Notes under the pieces: generated by a model
The model's database searches: none
Told to the model about the DNA's origin: nothing
The model's input: only the letters and a program-made list of their open reading frames with translations
Shown here: positions 40,200 through 52,339 of the stretch, piece after piece
Layout: each line of letters begins with the position of its first letter
Numbering within the stretch: the stretch's first letter is position 1
DNA from: Anarhynchus alexandrinus
Taxonomy: Eukaryota > Chordata > Aves > Charadriiformes > Charadriidae
Direction of reading: 5' to 3'
NCBI GenBank assembly: GCA_008711295.1
Contig: VUYV01000010.1
Coordinates: 7,793,574-7,857,573 of the forward strand
Length of the DNA stretch: 64,000 nucleotides
Program-made: the position numbers and the translations under genes

Positions 40200-40229
40200 G
40201 CAAATGAAACGTGCTCAGACCATCTGAAA

Positions 40230-40560
40230 AATGGTGCGTAAGAAATACACTTTAGTTAAAGGAGTTTTAAAAAATAACTTTGATATATGTTAATTACCAA
40301 TTTCATTTAATAGCATATTGAATGTTATAGCATTTATAAACAAAAGACAATCATAAAGCATTATTCCGACTGTTAATTAACTCTATTTATTCTCCAGATT
40401 AGTTTTTAAATATGCCCTCTAGATGCCACTTGATACTAATTAACAGAGTTACATTATTATCTCTATACAAAAGCATTTTTAATTAAATTTAAAGCAATTT
40501 AAATTAGCATAAGTTTTAACAGAAATTAAACTCTGGTCAGATGCTTAATTTAGCTTTATA
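40230..40560. promoter_or_regulatory. Candidate intronic regulatory element (AT-rich, homeodomain-site-rich)
   Basis: This stretch is very AT-rich but not simple repeat. It contains several TTAATTA/TAATTAA-type sequences (near 40292, 40372, 40437 and 40480) plus ATTTAAA-like blocks, and no transposon signature. That texture is common in conserved vertebrate non-coding elements that bind homeodomain factors. Conservation and function cannot be shown from this sequence alone. Confidence 0.3.
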
Positions 40561-41771
40561 AGACAACATCTGATGACATGCCAGTGTCAGTTCTCCCAAG
40601 GGCCTTGACATCTTTTTTTGAGATTATTTTTTGAAGTTTGTTTTCAGGGAAACTTGCCAGTATACTCTGGCGTTTAATATTTATGATGGATTTAACTGAT
40701 TTTTTTTTTAAGACTAAATATTGATGAGAATCCACATGGATTGCAGTGAGCTGAGATAAAAATGCAAAAGATGCGTTCCTGCAGCTTACAGGCTTTTGCA
40801 GTCCCTGGGTTTGAGTGGTGGAGGACGGTTTGCGTGGGAGGTAGGATTGCATGTGCTGGATGCTGTCCCGTTACACATCAACCACGCTTTTTAACCACTC
40901 TTAAGATTACCATTTTGCTTTGCAGAAAGGATAGGATTAATCAAAAAACCGCGAGGTCCCTTTTCTGTAATAGAAGATACAGGAATTGCTCCCAAATTGC
41001 TCCCACTGTGGGTCCCTGGAAAATGTGCCTCTCACTTAGACATTTATACTACCATAGCATAAGCTTTTCTTCTAATATAGCCTAACGATAAAAATTTGGC
41101 TAAAGCCTTTCCCTGTGGCAAACCCTAACTAAAATAGCTGTATTTCGAGTGGGGTGGGATGGCTTCCACCTCCTTCCAGCTCCTGCAAGAGCTTCTCTGC
41201 AGGAGAGGTGTGACCCACCCACCACGGATTGCTGTCCTCCCCACCACCACCGTGGTGGGCCATAACCTACCGTTGATCTCGCCAACCCCTTGCGTCCCCT
41301 CCCTTCAAATAATTAGCCACTAGCTCTATTTCTACCTTGGAGCTTTTTTCTACTGTAGTATGTTGCCTCTGGATGATGAACTGTGTGGAGCGTGCAAAGG
41401 CTGGCCGCAGGTTAGGCTTTCGGAAACATTCGTTTGGGAGCGGTATTTTGTTCTAGTTTCCCTGCAGGTGCCTGGGAATGCACCTGAAAGGAGGTGTCAG
41501 CTGCTGAAATGTTACTGCAAATTTATTAATAATTTTGGGGTCATGAATTCCAAGGCACATTTCTAGCATTTTATTTATGAGCTATATATTAAGGACTTCA
41601 GAGTTTTTAGTGGAGGAACACCACCGATAAAAGCACTATAGCCCAAGCTTATAGTTAAGAAGATCACGGCATGATTGTCTCGTAGAAAGCTCTTTTAAAC
41701 AGGAGGGGTTTGATTGGGATTTTCTGTTGTTGCAGGCGGAGAGCGTAACCTGTTCTGTATTTGTACAGAAT

Positions 41772-42787
41772 TGTCACACCCCACTCACAAGAGAGGGGGG
41801 GAAGTGACTCAGATTCGCAAATCCCCAACAGTGTGGGCTAAGGTGAGACAACTCTCAAGGCCCGTACAAAAACATTTATAAGATTCCCACAGTGATTAAT
41901 ATATGTCTTAACTACGTCCACGATAATTGGTTAGGTATATAACAAGTTATGGCAAACGGTAAAACAAAGTGTGGCAAGTGGTAAAGTACGCCTTGCTTTA
42001 CTTCGCAACAGATACACAACAAATTATACCATGAATTATAGCGAGTGGTAAGGTATGCCTTGCGTTACGTACTTAACTTTAAAAGAAAAAGAGAGAAGAA
42101 AGTGAAACAGAGGTATAGAGAAAAAGAGAGAGAGAGATAAAGAGATCGCCGGTCCTGGTTCCAGCGTTGTTCCGGCCAATTGGGGTTTCTGGTTCGTAGG
42201 AGCGCTGCTCTGTGGATCTCTGGGGGAAAAAGTCTCTCTCCAGGGAAAAAAGAGGTCTCTAGGGGCACTTATTTTCCCCTTTTATGTTCATGGTATCAGT
42301 ACGACCCGCCCCGCTGTTACGATGCTCAGGTTTCTCTCCCCCCCAGGTGATGTGTAGCATGATTTGGGTGGAAAGATGAGTCCTATAGTCGTGCATGTTT
42401 AGCATGATCTTGATAATCTTCATTAGCATATGCAGGGTGTGAACTTTAAGATGCATTTCATGGATAATGAGGCAAAAGTCATTATCGGACACAGTGGCCC
42501 CAAAACCAAAGAAACTAACTAGCTTCACATGTTGAGCAGAAAGCCCTGTCTTCACAAGACTTCCCCCTCTACAGACGCATCCTGTGCTGTCCAGATGAGT
42601 TTTCTCTCCTGGGTCACACCAGAGATAAGAAGGTGTTAGCCCTGTCAGTTCTTTGAGCACAAGGTCTACATTGTCCAGACTCCACGTTATCCACCCCTTG
42701 GCTACAGCCATATCTCAAAGTCCTTGTGAGTGTTTGAGACTCCTCAGTGAGGCTCAGAGGGCCCCCCCCGTCTATTGTCTCTCACCA
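41772..42787 (-). mobile_element. Probable solo LTR of an endogenous retrovirus, antisense
   Basis: The block begins TGTCACACC at 41772 and can be taken to end at CACCA (42787), giving TG...CA ends. Read on -, a TATA-like CATAAAAGG lies near 42280, followed by sequence resembling R/U5 of avian retroelements (AACCAGAAACCCC... and GGAACCAGGACC blocks, 42141-42195), an AGTAAA-like signal near 41998 and the GTGTGACA end. A purine-rich tract is at 42080-42145 (+), and a roughly 75-bp internal duplication (GTGGTAAAGTACGCCTTG and GTGGTAAGGTATGCCTTG) at 41978-42068. I see no primer-binding site, no gag, pol or env coding and no partner LTR. No target-site duplication is obvious, so the right boundary is uncertain. 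The 150-codon frame at 42259-42711 on - has no recognisable retroviral domain and is probably U3. Confidence 0.45.
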
Positions 42788-45436
42788 TTTGTTTCAGGGA
42801 ATTTACAAGTCGTCTCTTACAAAGTGGTGGGTTTTACTACCCATGGAAGGGTTAAAAAAGTATTTGCAGTGTCCTTCAGTTTGGACAAGAGGGGAACGCG
42901 ATTTGACGTGAACGTGGTGAACTAACATGTCTGTGTAACCTGGCCCAGCTGGCCCTAAAGCTTCACATCTACAGATGTTTATGGGGAGCCTTGTATTAGC
43001 CTGATCTGGGAGGAAGGCTGCAGCACTGTGGCTGCGGTGCCACCCCGGTTAAAGGACTTTGCTCACATTTCCTCAGTATTACCATTTTAGTAGCTTCTTG
43101 GCGTGTCCTTTCTAGCTTGCGCTCGCTGCAATATTTACAGCAGAGTAACTTTAATGCGTGCAAGAGTAGTTATATTTCATGAAAATAATCCATAAGGCTC
43201 TTTGACTGCTGCCAGTCATTTCAGAGGGTGGTGTAAGATAGAAGTTTAACGACTTCCAGGAATTACCACCGATTTTTGCTGCATGCGCCCTTCTTCAGAA
43301 GCGATTGCTTATGGGTGGGGACGTGCACGGTTGCCCTTTAGAGCAGTCGTTATGATTTCAAAATGGCATTTTGCTGGTCTGTTTGTGGCAGAGGGAACAA
43401 ATTCTGTAGCCAAGGGTTGAAACCAGGCCTGATCCAGAGGAAACGGAGCTTTCTGGCCTCACCATTGAGTCTGCTGCAACTTTACACCTGAGGATAAATG
43501 CCAGGCTTGAACTTTGAACTGTGGATTTTGTACGTTTTCCCATAGAATGTGTCCTTACTACAGGTCTGTAAATAGCTTTTTCAAAGGAGAAATGGTGCTA
43601 CAAGACTCATTTCTTAGCAAATTGAAACATTTTTCCTACTATAATCCTTTGTCTTTCCAAAGGCAGCGGAGAGAAAGTTGTTTCTAACTTAAAGATGGCT
43701 CGGTGCTGCCGTGGTCCCTCGCTGGGGTACCTCGTTGTGCTTCTGGAAGCAAACGTGGTAGCATCAGCCTGGAGTCAGAGGCTTTTCCCAGTTCACCCAG
43801 TTGCAAATGAGCTCCTGCTTGCTCAGGCTGCTTCAAAGGCACCTGGAGGCAGCAGTTGCTCCAGAGCCCCCTTCTGTGCTCTTGGCAGGAGAAATGAGCG
43901 TGCCACGACCGTAGTGCTCACGGGGCTTGGACAGGCACTTGACCTTTTGCTGAAGATGTATGAACTTCTTTAGGAAGCAGCTACGAATATTCACTACGCG
44001 CTCCCTATAGGTAATTAAGCCGTAATACTGATGCAGTCCGAGAGCAATTGCCAAGCTGTCGTGTAGTCATTGGTCCTGCAGAAAAGGGACAGAGGATAAA
44101 ATGAGGAAAGTAGGAAAATAGGCTGACAAATGAAGATACCAGGTTTTAGCACCGGCACTAGCAAGACTGGAAACAGCCTCCGCTGTCTGTAGCATCCAGT
44201 CATGGCATTGGAGTTTCATCTAATTTCTTAGCACTCATCACAGAGCTATGGTGCTGGGAAAAAAATACCTTTAACAAAATTAAAGAGCAGGAGGGGGAAA
44301 AAGAAAAGTTTCCTATCAGTGATTAAAGCCACAAGAAAATTCTTTTTTGCTCTCAGTTAGGAACTGCGCTATTGCCATATCAACGTAAAAATCAGGTGTG
44401 AAAAACTGATTTAATCTGTAATCAGCAGTGACAAAGAATTAAAAAAACTATAAAAAAAAATGATTGGGTTGAATTGAGTGGGTTTTTTTCACCAGAGGAT
44501 GGGATGGGATTTCTGGATGCTTTCTTCCAAATAAAGTTTTTTTCCCGCTGTATAAGGGAAGAAATTAAAATGACCGGATCTTAAGCAAACATACAATTCT
44601 TGAATGAATACTTCTGATTGCTTTGCTGCCTCAAGGGCAATAGGTGTAGACACTGTTGTCCATTCTTTTTAATGTCAAATTCAAATAACATTGCCCTCCT
44701 TTTTCAAAATCCGCTCACCCAGATTGTAAACTTGTCTTTTGTTGGAGGGAACAGTGTGTGTCGAGAGGGAGATACACTGAGAAGTTTTCCTTGTGTTTGC
44801 TTTTGCTTCAAAGTACATTCCAGGCAAAAAGGATAGCACTTATGTAAAGCGTATAGGCTTCTAGTCCAGGCTGAAATGTGTGTTCAGATTGCGTTACGTT
44901 AATCCTGTTTAAGGAAAAAGAAGAATCATCCACCATCAGATTAATATTGATTAAATGTCACAAGGATTATGAAAGAAACATACTGTACACTTACCAAACG
45001 CTGAAATCAAGTTTAAAAGTGTGGCAGATTTATATTTTATTTCCTAAGCGTCTTCCCCAGCCTTCACAACCTGATCTGTTTGAAGCTCACATAATATTCT
45101 CCTTGATAAATTTCCACTGTGTATTCCCACTTCAGGCGCTCTCCTGAGTTTCTTTGCAACTTTGCACAAGAATGCCAAGAAGAGCTTCAAAGGAATTCAG
45201 TGATGACATTGCTATTGTTGAGCTGCAAAAAGTGTTGAAGGACCCCAAAACTAGTCAAGAAGAAAATATCTAGAGGTCAGCATAAGTTGTAGCAACCTTT
45301 CTTCGTATTTCTTTTCTCAGTTTGGATGCGAGCCCTTCTGTTCTTTTCAGTTATTCCCTTTATATTTCTCAGACATTCAACCTCTGAAGCTACGCTGTTG
45401 AAGATCAACGTGTGCCTACAGATATACATACACATT

Positions 45437-45789
45437 CATTGCCCTTCTTTGGACGCGCTCCAGCACCTCAATGTCTTTCTTGTACTGAGGAGACCAAAAC
45501 TAAACATCATATTTGAGGCACAGTCTCACCAGTGCTAAGTACAGGGGGACGATCACTGCCCCAGTCCTGCTGGCCGCACTATTGCTGATACAGGCCAGGA
45601 TGCTGTTGGCCTTCTTGGGCACCTGGGCATATGCTGGCTCATACTTAGCCGGCTGTCGACCAACAATCCCAGATTCTTTTCTGCCAGGCAGCTTTCCAGC
45701 CACTCTTCCCCAAGCCTGTAACGCTGCATGGGGTTGTTGTGACTAAAGGCTGTTCAACACAGCCTTGTTGAATGTTGTACAGTTGGCCA
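45437..45789 (-). mobile_element. CR1 LINE, inverted 5' segment of a rearranged insertion
   Basis: On - this reads CR1 ORF2: a segment with [15 protein letters not shown], then [11 protein letters not shown] and the stretch leading to ERVQRRA at 45437. The sequence right of 45703 also matches CR1 farther upstream (the GGGGTTGTTGTGA and CCTTGTTGAA blocks), so the match continues to about 45789. It abuts directly a + strand CR1 3' part at 45790. Stops and indels show it is not functional. Confidence 0.88.
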
Positions 45790-46066
45790 AGTGATAAGCG
45801 ATAGGACAAGAAGAAACGGCCTCAAGTTGCGCCAGGGGAGTTTTAGATTGGATATTTGGAAAAATTTCTTCACTGAAAGGGTTGTCAAGCATTGGAACAG
45901 GCTGCCCAGGGAAGTGGTTGAGTCACCATCCCTGGGGGTATTTAAAAGATGTGTAGATGTGGTGCTGAGGGATGTGGTTTAGTGGTGGACTTGGCAGTGC
46001 TAGGTTAATGGTTAGACTTGATGATCTTAAAGGTCTTTTACAATCTAAACGATTCTATGATTCCGT
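45790..46066 (+). mobile_element. CR1 LINE, 3' segment of the same rearranged insertion
   Basis: On + the element encodes the last part of CR1 ORF2: [20 protein letters not shown], then [21 protein letters not shown] and a C-terminus ending at 45982. The short 3' UTR follows and ends in ATTCTATGATTCCG tail-like units near 46066. The first residues follow the ORF2 region missing from the adjoining inverted segment by about 55 codons, judged against the copy at 21791. Confidence 0.92.
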
Positions 46067-47820
46067 AACTAGTAATGATCCACATGCTCATCTTAGAGCT
46101 TGCAGTTCATCTTACTGTTTGCAAGTTTTCTAGCTTAAAACCAGGCTCCATTTATTTCTTGGGACTATGAGTCAGATAACAGCTTCTCCTCCACCCAACG
46201 GAGCTGGTGATGCTGGAGTCACAAGGAGTTCCTGTTTGGTCAGGAACTAACTCAGCCACAGCCCAGTGCCTAAGGGTTGATTCACTCCCCATGTGCATAC
46301 AGTGCCAAGACCAAAACCTAAAAGATTCTAAATAATTTATATTACATTTTTATTATAACCACCTTTGTTGATGCTGCACGTGATTTCATTGCATAGATTG
46401 CCCTTACAGGAACAACTCCCCAACACTTTGACAATGAAGGTAAGCAGACAGACAGACCTTTGCAATGAACTATTTTCATAGTATCCTAGAAAGCATCATG
46501 AATGAAACTTTATGGCTTTTGTTCAGTGCACTGGCTTAACCTGGCCAGGCTATTATTGTTGGGCCCTGAAATGGAGCTCTTATTGATTTCAGATTTGATG
46601 GGATTCAAGGGGAGCAACAGCAATTACTATGTTCATCCATTTAAAAACATAAATTAAGGATGAATAAGGCTTTTAAAGCTAGGAATTAAAAGAAGCAGGC
46701 ACAAATCATTTCTACCTATATTGTATTGGATTTACTTCTTGGACGTCTGTTTGCACAGACACCTTTCTGAGATTGTCACATATTACCGTGATGAGACCTA
46801 CAGAGAAGAGGACCTCGTCAGACGGGTGTTTTCATGAACAAATTGCTGAATATGTCCTGATCAATAATAGCGGGAATAGAGGTAGTTTATGGATATCTCC
46901 AGCACGCCATACATTGCCTCTTGACTTTAGCTAGAAAAAAATCATAGCAAATCCTTCTCCTTCTCCCTTCATTTGCACAGTATTACATTAAGGCAGAGCA
47001 CTAAAGAGAAGACACACTTAAACCAACTTCATGACCCAGTTCGTCACAGGGCTCTGAGACCCCAATTTCATTATAAAGCAGTGATATGCAACAGTAAAGG
47101 CGTACTGTGGGTCTGGAATTATTACTAAAAGAATACACAGGGTGGGAAAGAAATGTGTTGTCTAGAAAGAAAAGGAAAAGGGAAGTGGGGAATAGCTAAC
47201 CAGGTGCATCTGCACCTGAGCGGAAACTTGATTTCTCTCCTTCGTGTTCTGCTCACCCCCAAGTGCTGTTCAGCTGATTGCCACCTACCCTTGACAGCAG
47301 GAGCATCAATCATTAGTCTAAAAATACCTCTCCTCTCATCGCATTTGAGCTCTTCTTCTCTCCCTTCCAGCTGATAGCAGTAGAAGCCTAAAGCAAGTTT
47401 TGTGCAGAGGGAGTGGTATGTCATCAGTATCTTGCCACGATGGCTGTAGCCCAGTTCTGGCCAGAGGGAGCAGGGACGGCCCGTGCCTTTGCACCAGGGA
47501 AGGTGCCAGGACAGCGTCATGCAGCTCAGGTACTTTCGCAGCACACAGGGAGAGGAAGAGGGAGCTTGGAAAGCTGAACTGTTGATGCCCACTTACCTCT
47601 GGTTGGATTTGTTGCTGGTTAAGAAGATGTACGTCCCAGCTGAGATTTGTTCCTTTCCTGGGGCATTTGTAACTCCTCCCTGCCCTGCGGAGTCGCTGTC
47701 ATCCAGCCAGTGTTGAGCTCACGCCAGAGCCTTTGCCTCGGTGGGGTGTTAGTAATCTCCCAGTCCTCTCGCACAAAGCCCATGAGATTGATCAACCAAC
47801 TCCACATCCACTCTTCAACA

Positions 47821-48018
47821 GGCAGACCAACATGTACATATAAAACATGATCCTTCTGCTTTGTTTCTATGTGAAACCGGGATCAAAAAGTGCCTTNGAT
47901 GAAGAGGGCTCATGCTTCAAAAGGCACTCTTAACAGGAGAATGGCAGACCAACATGTACATATAAAACACAGTGCTTCTGCTTTGTTCCTATGTGAAACC
48001 GGGATCAAAAAGTGCCTT
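47821..48018. repeat. Tandem duplication (76-bp copies, 122-bp period) with an N after the first copy
   Basis: Copies at 47821-47896 and 47943-48018 both begin GGCAGACCAACATGTACATA and end AAAAAGTGCCTT, with about five differences in 76 bases. The N at 47897 directly follows copy one. Sequence just before each copy is also similar (CACTCTTCAACAG and CACTCTTAACAGG), so the true unit is probably the full 122 bp. It could be a minisatellite with an unresolved unit number. Confidence 0.88.
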
Positions 48019-50339
48019 GGTTTATGCTATGTCTTGGATTCATGTCATAGACCACGATGATTGCCAGACCCCCATCCCGCTGGCTCTTTTTGTTGCTTCT
48101 GTGCCAGAAGCAGTGAGGACAGTTTGCTGTGCCAGGCGCATGCTTTGCAGCAAGAAAGGACAGTGTCTCCCTGTGCAAGGGCTGGGGCTGTTCAGAAGAT
48201 TCAACACAGCAGTGGCACTGGAGGCTCCTACGGCAGGTGCAGAATGGGAAAAGGGAGGTGAGAGGAGGTCCAGAAGCTGGATGTAGCTCCAGCAGCTCAC
48301 TTGCAGTGGTCCAAACTGCAACCAGGATTGTCTCCTGGATGTGGCTGGCAGTAGGCTTCTAAGAAACCACTAGTGCCAGAGAAAATGCAAACTCCTATTT
48401 GGCAGACCTGTTCTCATGTAGTCTTTCTTCTGAGTCTCAAACGAAAGAAGAGAAAGAAAAAGAAATCCCCAAATGCTTAAACTGAACCATAAATGTTCCC
48501 TTGTCATAGGACTCTTGATCTTTGTGCTTGCATGAAGTGAAGGGTTCTTTGACATTTGTGTCCCCACACCTTATGCACTAGAAGGGAAAAAAAAACATTC
48601 TTTGAGTGAATCTTTATGGTGATTCAAAACACTTTAGGTAGATCCTGTCATATGCTTTATAAGTTCCTGACTGATTGTGTGGAATTAAGTTATTGGGCAG
48701 AGAACCAGCTAATGGAAACACATGGATGAAATCATTTTTGAGGGACATTAAATGGAACTTAAAATAAAGCTGAAATGGCTTTATGGATTTTTCAGTCAAA
48801 CTGTTTATGAACATTTATCGGTGGTAAATTACACAGTGTCAGAAGAGGGAATCAGTAGGTATGGCTTTTAATAGAAGTTGGTCTGATATAATACTGTGAG
48901 AAAGAATAATTTATTGCCTAGGGATGTACAGTATAGTTTAAATACAAATTATATGATTGTGTTCTCCTAACCGTCTTTGGCTGTTTGCAGGTAAGTTACC
49001 CTTAGCAGCAGTGGAGAGTCTCATAAGATGAAAAAAAATATTTTCAGTAGTTTGCAATGAAATAGAAATTTTGTATTACGCATTTTTCATGGTAGATAGA
49101 AAATGTTTTAATAACAGATAATTCAGGAAGCAGAAGCTGTGTTGCGCAATAATAAATTTAATTTACATTTGCTTTATACTTGGTAAAGGGAGAAGAGGGA
49201 TATAGTAGCTTTGATTGAGAAGGGAGATTGTAGCAGCTAATTCTTGAACTGGTGGTGCTGTGCGTTAATACCATTTGCCAAAACTCATCATCCCTCGGGC
49301 AGAGAACAGTGAAAATAAGATGAGGGGAGTGCAAGACTAGAAAGTGCTTTCTGGTCCTGCAAATCTTGTCCCGTGGTTTTGAGACCCCACATCTTCTGGT
49401 CATGAATTTATCAAATCTGTTAGATTATCTGTCCCATCTAACTGAAAAGCTGCTCCCATTTTTGCTCCTCTTTTGGCTAGAAAACACTTACTTTTCTTCC
49501 CAAATGTATTTGGGACCAGTTTATTGCCACCTGCTCTCATCCCAACGTTGGCCTAGAGCCAGTAGGTCTTTTTCCTTCATAGTATTTATCCTCCTAGTGT
49601 ATTTATGCACAGCATTCCTATCCTTCCTTAGCCATCACGCTGCTAAGCTAAAAAGCCACGTCCTTCCAGTCTTCTTTTGTAGGACAGACTTTTTCTGTTT
49701 GTGCAGTATTTCCTCTCTTCCCTCACTGGGGATGAGCTGGGGGCTACGTAATAGTTCAAGGATTCACTGATGATTCGTAAAATAATGTGATTTTTTTCAT
49801 GTTCCTGTTAGAGTTGCTTCTTGCCTTTCAGTTTAGTGTCGCTTTGCCTTCCCTTTGGCCCTGTCCCACTGCCATGAATCATGAGTAGCACTCAGCCTTT
49901 ATGTAGAGACGTTCCCATCCTGCAAGCATCCAACACGGAGAAAAATTTTTTACTACTTTCTAAGCAAATGACCTTGGACTCCATATTTTTAAATTTCACC
50001 CTCTCTTACTTCTTCCACTCCCTGAGGTCAAACATCTGTTTCTCCATGACATCCCAGTTCTCCTCTGCGTCGCCAGAATAACCCAATTCAGTGTCAACAG
50101 CACATTTCCCTCAAACTTTCCTTCTTTTTTTTGCCAAAGCCTTTAGTAAAACCATTAAATGAGGTCACTTCCTCCAGCCTAAGGCCTTCACTTTCAACGC
50201 AGTCCAACACTGATGCTATTGCAGCTTGGCTGGGGACTTCCATAGTGGCCAAGAGCCAGACTGACACAAATATCCAGTGTCATTGAATCTGTCCAAGGCA
50301 GTTGTTTCCATCAGGATGCATTGCAGGAGCTGCCGATCG

Positions 50340-50560
50340 CCCAGGCAGAGACCGAGACTCTTCAGTGTGGAAGAGAGAGGGCTGCTGGGAGTGGGCACAT
50401 TTGAAGTCTATAAAATTTCCAGTCACACAGAAAGAAGAGGGTGGTTATTTACAGTTTTTCACAGTCCAAGGCAGAACAAACATCAAGTGACATCATCAGG
50501 CAGCAAGTTGAAACCAAAGGAAGAACTTCTCCAGGGTATTTAGTTCACCAGTGAGCCCTC
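50340..50560 (+). mobile_element. Ancient CR1/L3-like LINE relic
   Basis: The stretch follows the order of an old amniote CR1/L3-type consensus, as I remember it: a GTGGAAGAGAGAGGGCTG block, a GAAGTCTATAAAATT block, a TTATTTACAG-TTTTTCACAG block, then ACATCAAGTGACATCATCAGGCAG and AAAGGAAGAACTTCTCC. Divergence is high, with many indels and no open frame. It predates the CR1 copies that still have tails. The limits are approximate. Confidence 0.6.
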
Positions 50561-52339
50561 TGCTACAGAACTGGGGACACTTCAAATGGTAATTAGGTGA
50601 GGTGAGGAAAGATTATCAGTGTCTCTCCAGTGACTGGATGACAGTGCCAGCTCAAGGAGTCCCTCAGCTGCTGACAGCCAGAGTCAAGGGAGGGATGTCT
50701 CAGTCCTGGTCGCTCAGCATCCCCTCGTGGCTGATGATCTACTCAGTGACAGGGACAGGTGGCCCTCTGGGAGATCTTGAGTTCTTAAAACAGAATAATA
50801 AGAAATGATATTGTCAAGGCAGGTAGCCTTATAAAGGCGGGGAGCATTCACTTCTAATTCAAATCAAAGGAGAGAAACAGAAGGATTTGGAAGTCTCATT
50901 CCTGTTCCCAGTGCATAAGGGACTCTTCCATGATTCTGGGAATAAAGAAGACAGGAAAAGGGGTTTTAAGAACTGTGCGCAGGGAAAGGAAAACAAGGAG
51001 GTGGAGGAAAGGAATAGCAGGCTTTTTTATTGTCGACCTTCCTGAAATTACTGCATTGGAGTCTTCACTGGCTTTGTTTCCAAAGTTGCTTCCTGCATTT
51101 AAATTAAATAATGAAAGCCTGGAAAAACCCAGGTCATTAGGAATATATATATAGAAGTTTCTCCTTATTCTGCAGGCATTTCTGGTTACGTGCAGATCAT
51201 TATTTTGGGCTTTGCATACCTTAAGTAGCTGACCTAAAGTGTGTAATGATGAATTAAAATTACCAGCATAAAGTCACCATTTAAACAATACAGGTGGAAA
51301 GGGCACAAGAATACCTACGTGCACCTCTGCAGCTGCACTTCCTCCTCTTCCTCCCCTCAAAAACCATTGGTTTATTATGCAGATATGTGCAGGCTGTGGC
51401 TTTTGCTAAGTTTCATTGCAAAGCTAATAGCCAAGGCAATTGTGTGGATAAGCAGAGACTTAAATCATTTGGAAACTGTTGAGAGAGGACAGATCTGATA
51501 ATAATAACCTTCATGGCTGGCAAGTTACAGCTGCTTTTGACAACTTGTAACGATGAAGGCTTATAGTAAAGTTAAGAGCTAAATATCTGTATTGCGCCAT
51601 GGGATTAATTTCAATTCCCAAACATAAAGCTTCAAACTTTAGACTGCTTTTATCATCTTTGAGATTAATTTGTTTTTCTCTAGGTTAAAAAGGAGTTGGG
51701 TTTTTTTAATAAATATTAGGGTGCTTATTTCCATTCTGTTTTGGTTTTTTTTTTCCCTTTAATACAGTGGGACAGCTTAGTTAATTTATTTCAGTGCAAA
51801 GAAAGCGTAGTCTTATTGAAGCCACAGGCGTTTCTCACTTACAGAAGAAGCTACAGAAGGATGTTGTATTAACATGTTTTGCATCATCTCACAACATTTT
51901 TTATCCCATAGTGGTGACTTCCAGACTGCACATAGGTAACAGTTACAATAGCACGTGTTAAGAAATATCTCAAACAGTATATGTAAAAGGTGTCATCAGG
52001 ATCTGTACTTTGCACCAATAGCTTTATCAAAGAAAAAATTAAGGAAATAAAAAAATGCCACTGGTGCTGTTTGCATGCTGACACTGAAACTGCTGTGATG
52101 ACCACAGGTAATGAATGACTAATTGTTCACAATGTGTCTGAACACAAGACCACAGGTCTCAATTTAAAACAGGTCATACTTGCTCCCTGGGTAGGCAGCT
52201 ATATATTAGAGAACATGCACATTAATTTCTAGTGCACTGCTGTGCGTAAGGCAGTTAGCACCATTCTTAGCTGTGTTTTAATCGGAAGTTTCAATGGGAG
52301 CGAGAATGGGATGTTCTGCAGCATAGAGCATCAGTGACA

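Noticed and set aside
47125..47592. 155-codon open frame on -
   Set aside because: No domain is recognised, and several overlapping frames on + cover the same DNA, as expected of chance frames.
49366..49770. 134-codon hydrophobic frame on +, looks like membrane segments
   Set aside because: The stretch is pyrimidine-rich, which by itself yields Leu, Phe and Ser codons. No family or splice context supports a protein.
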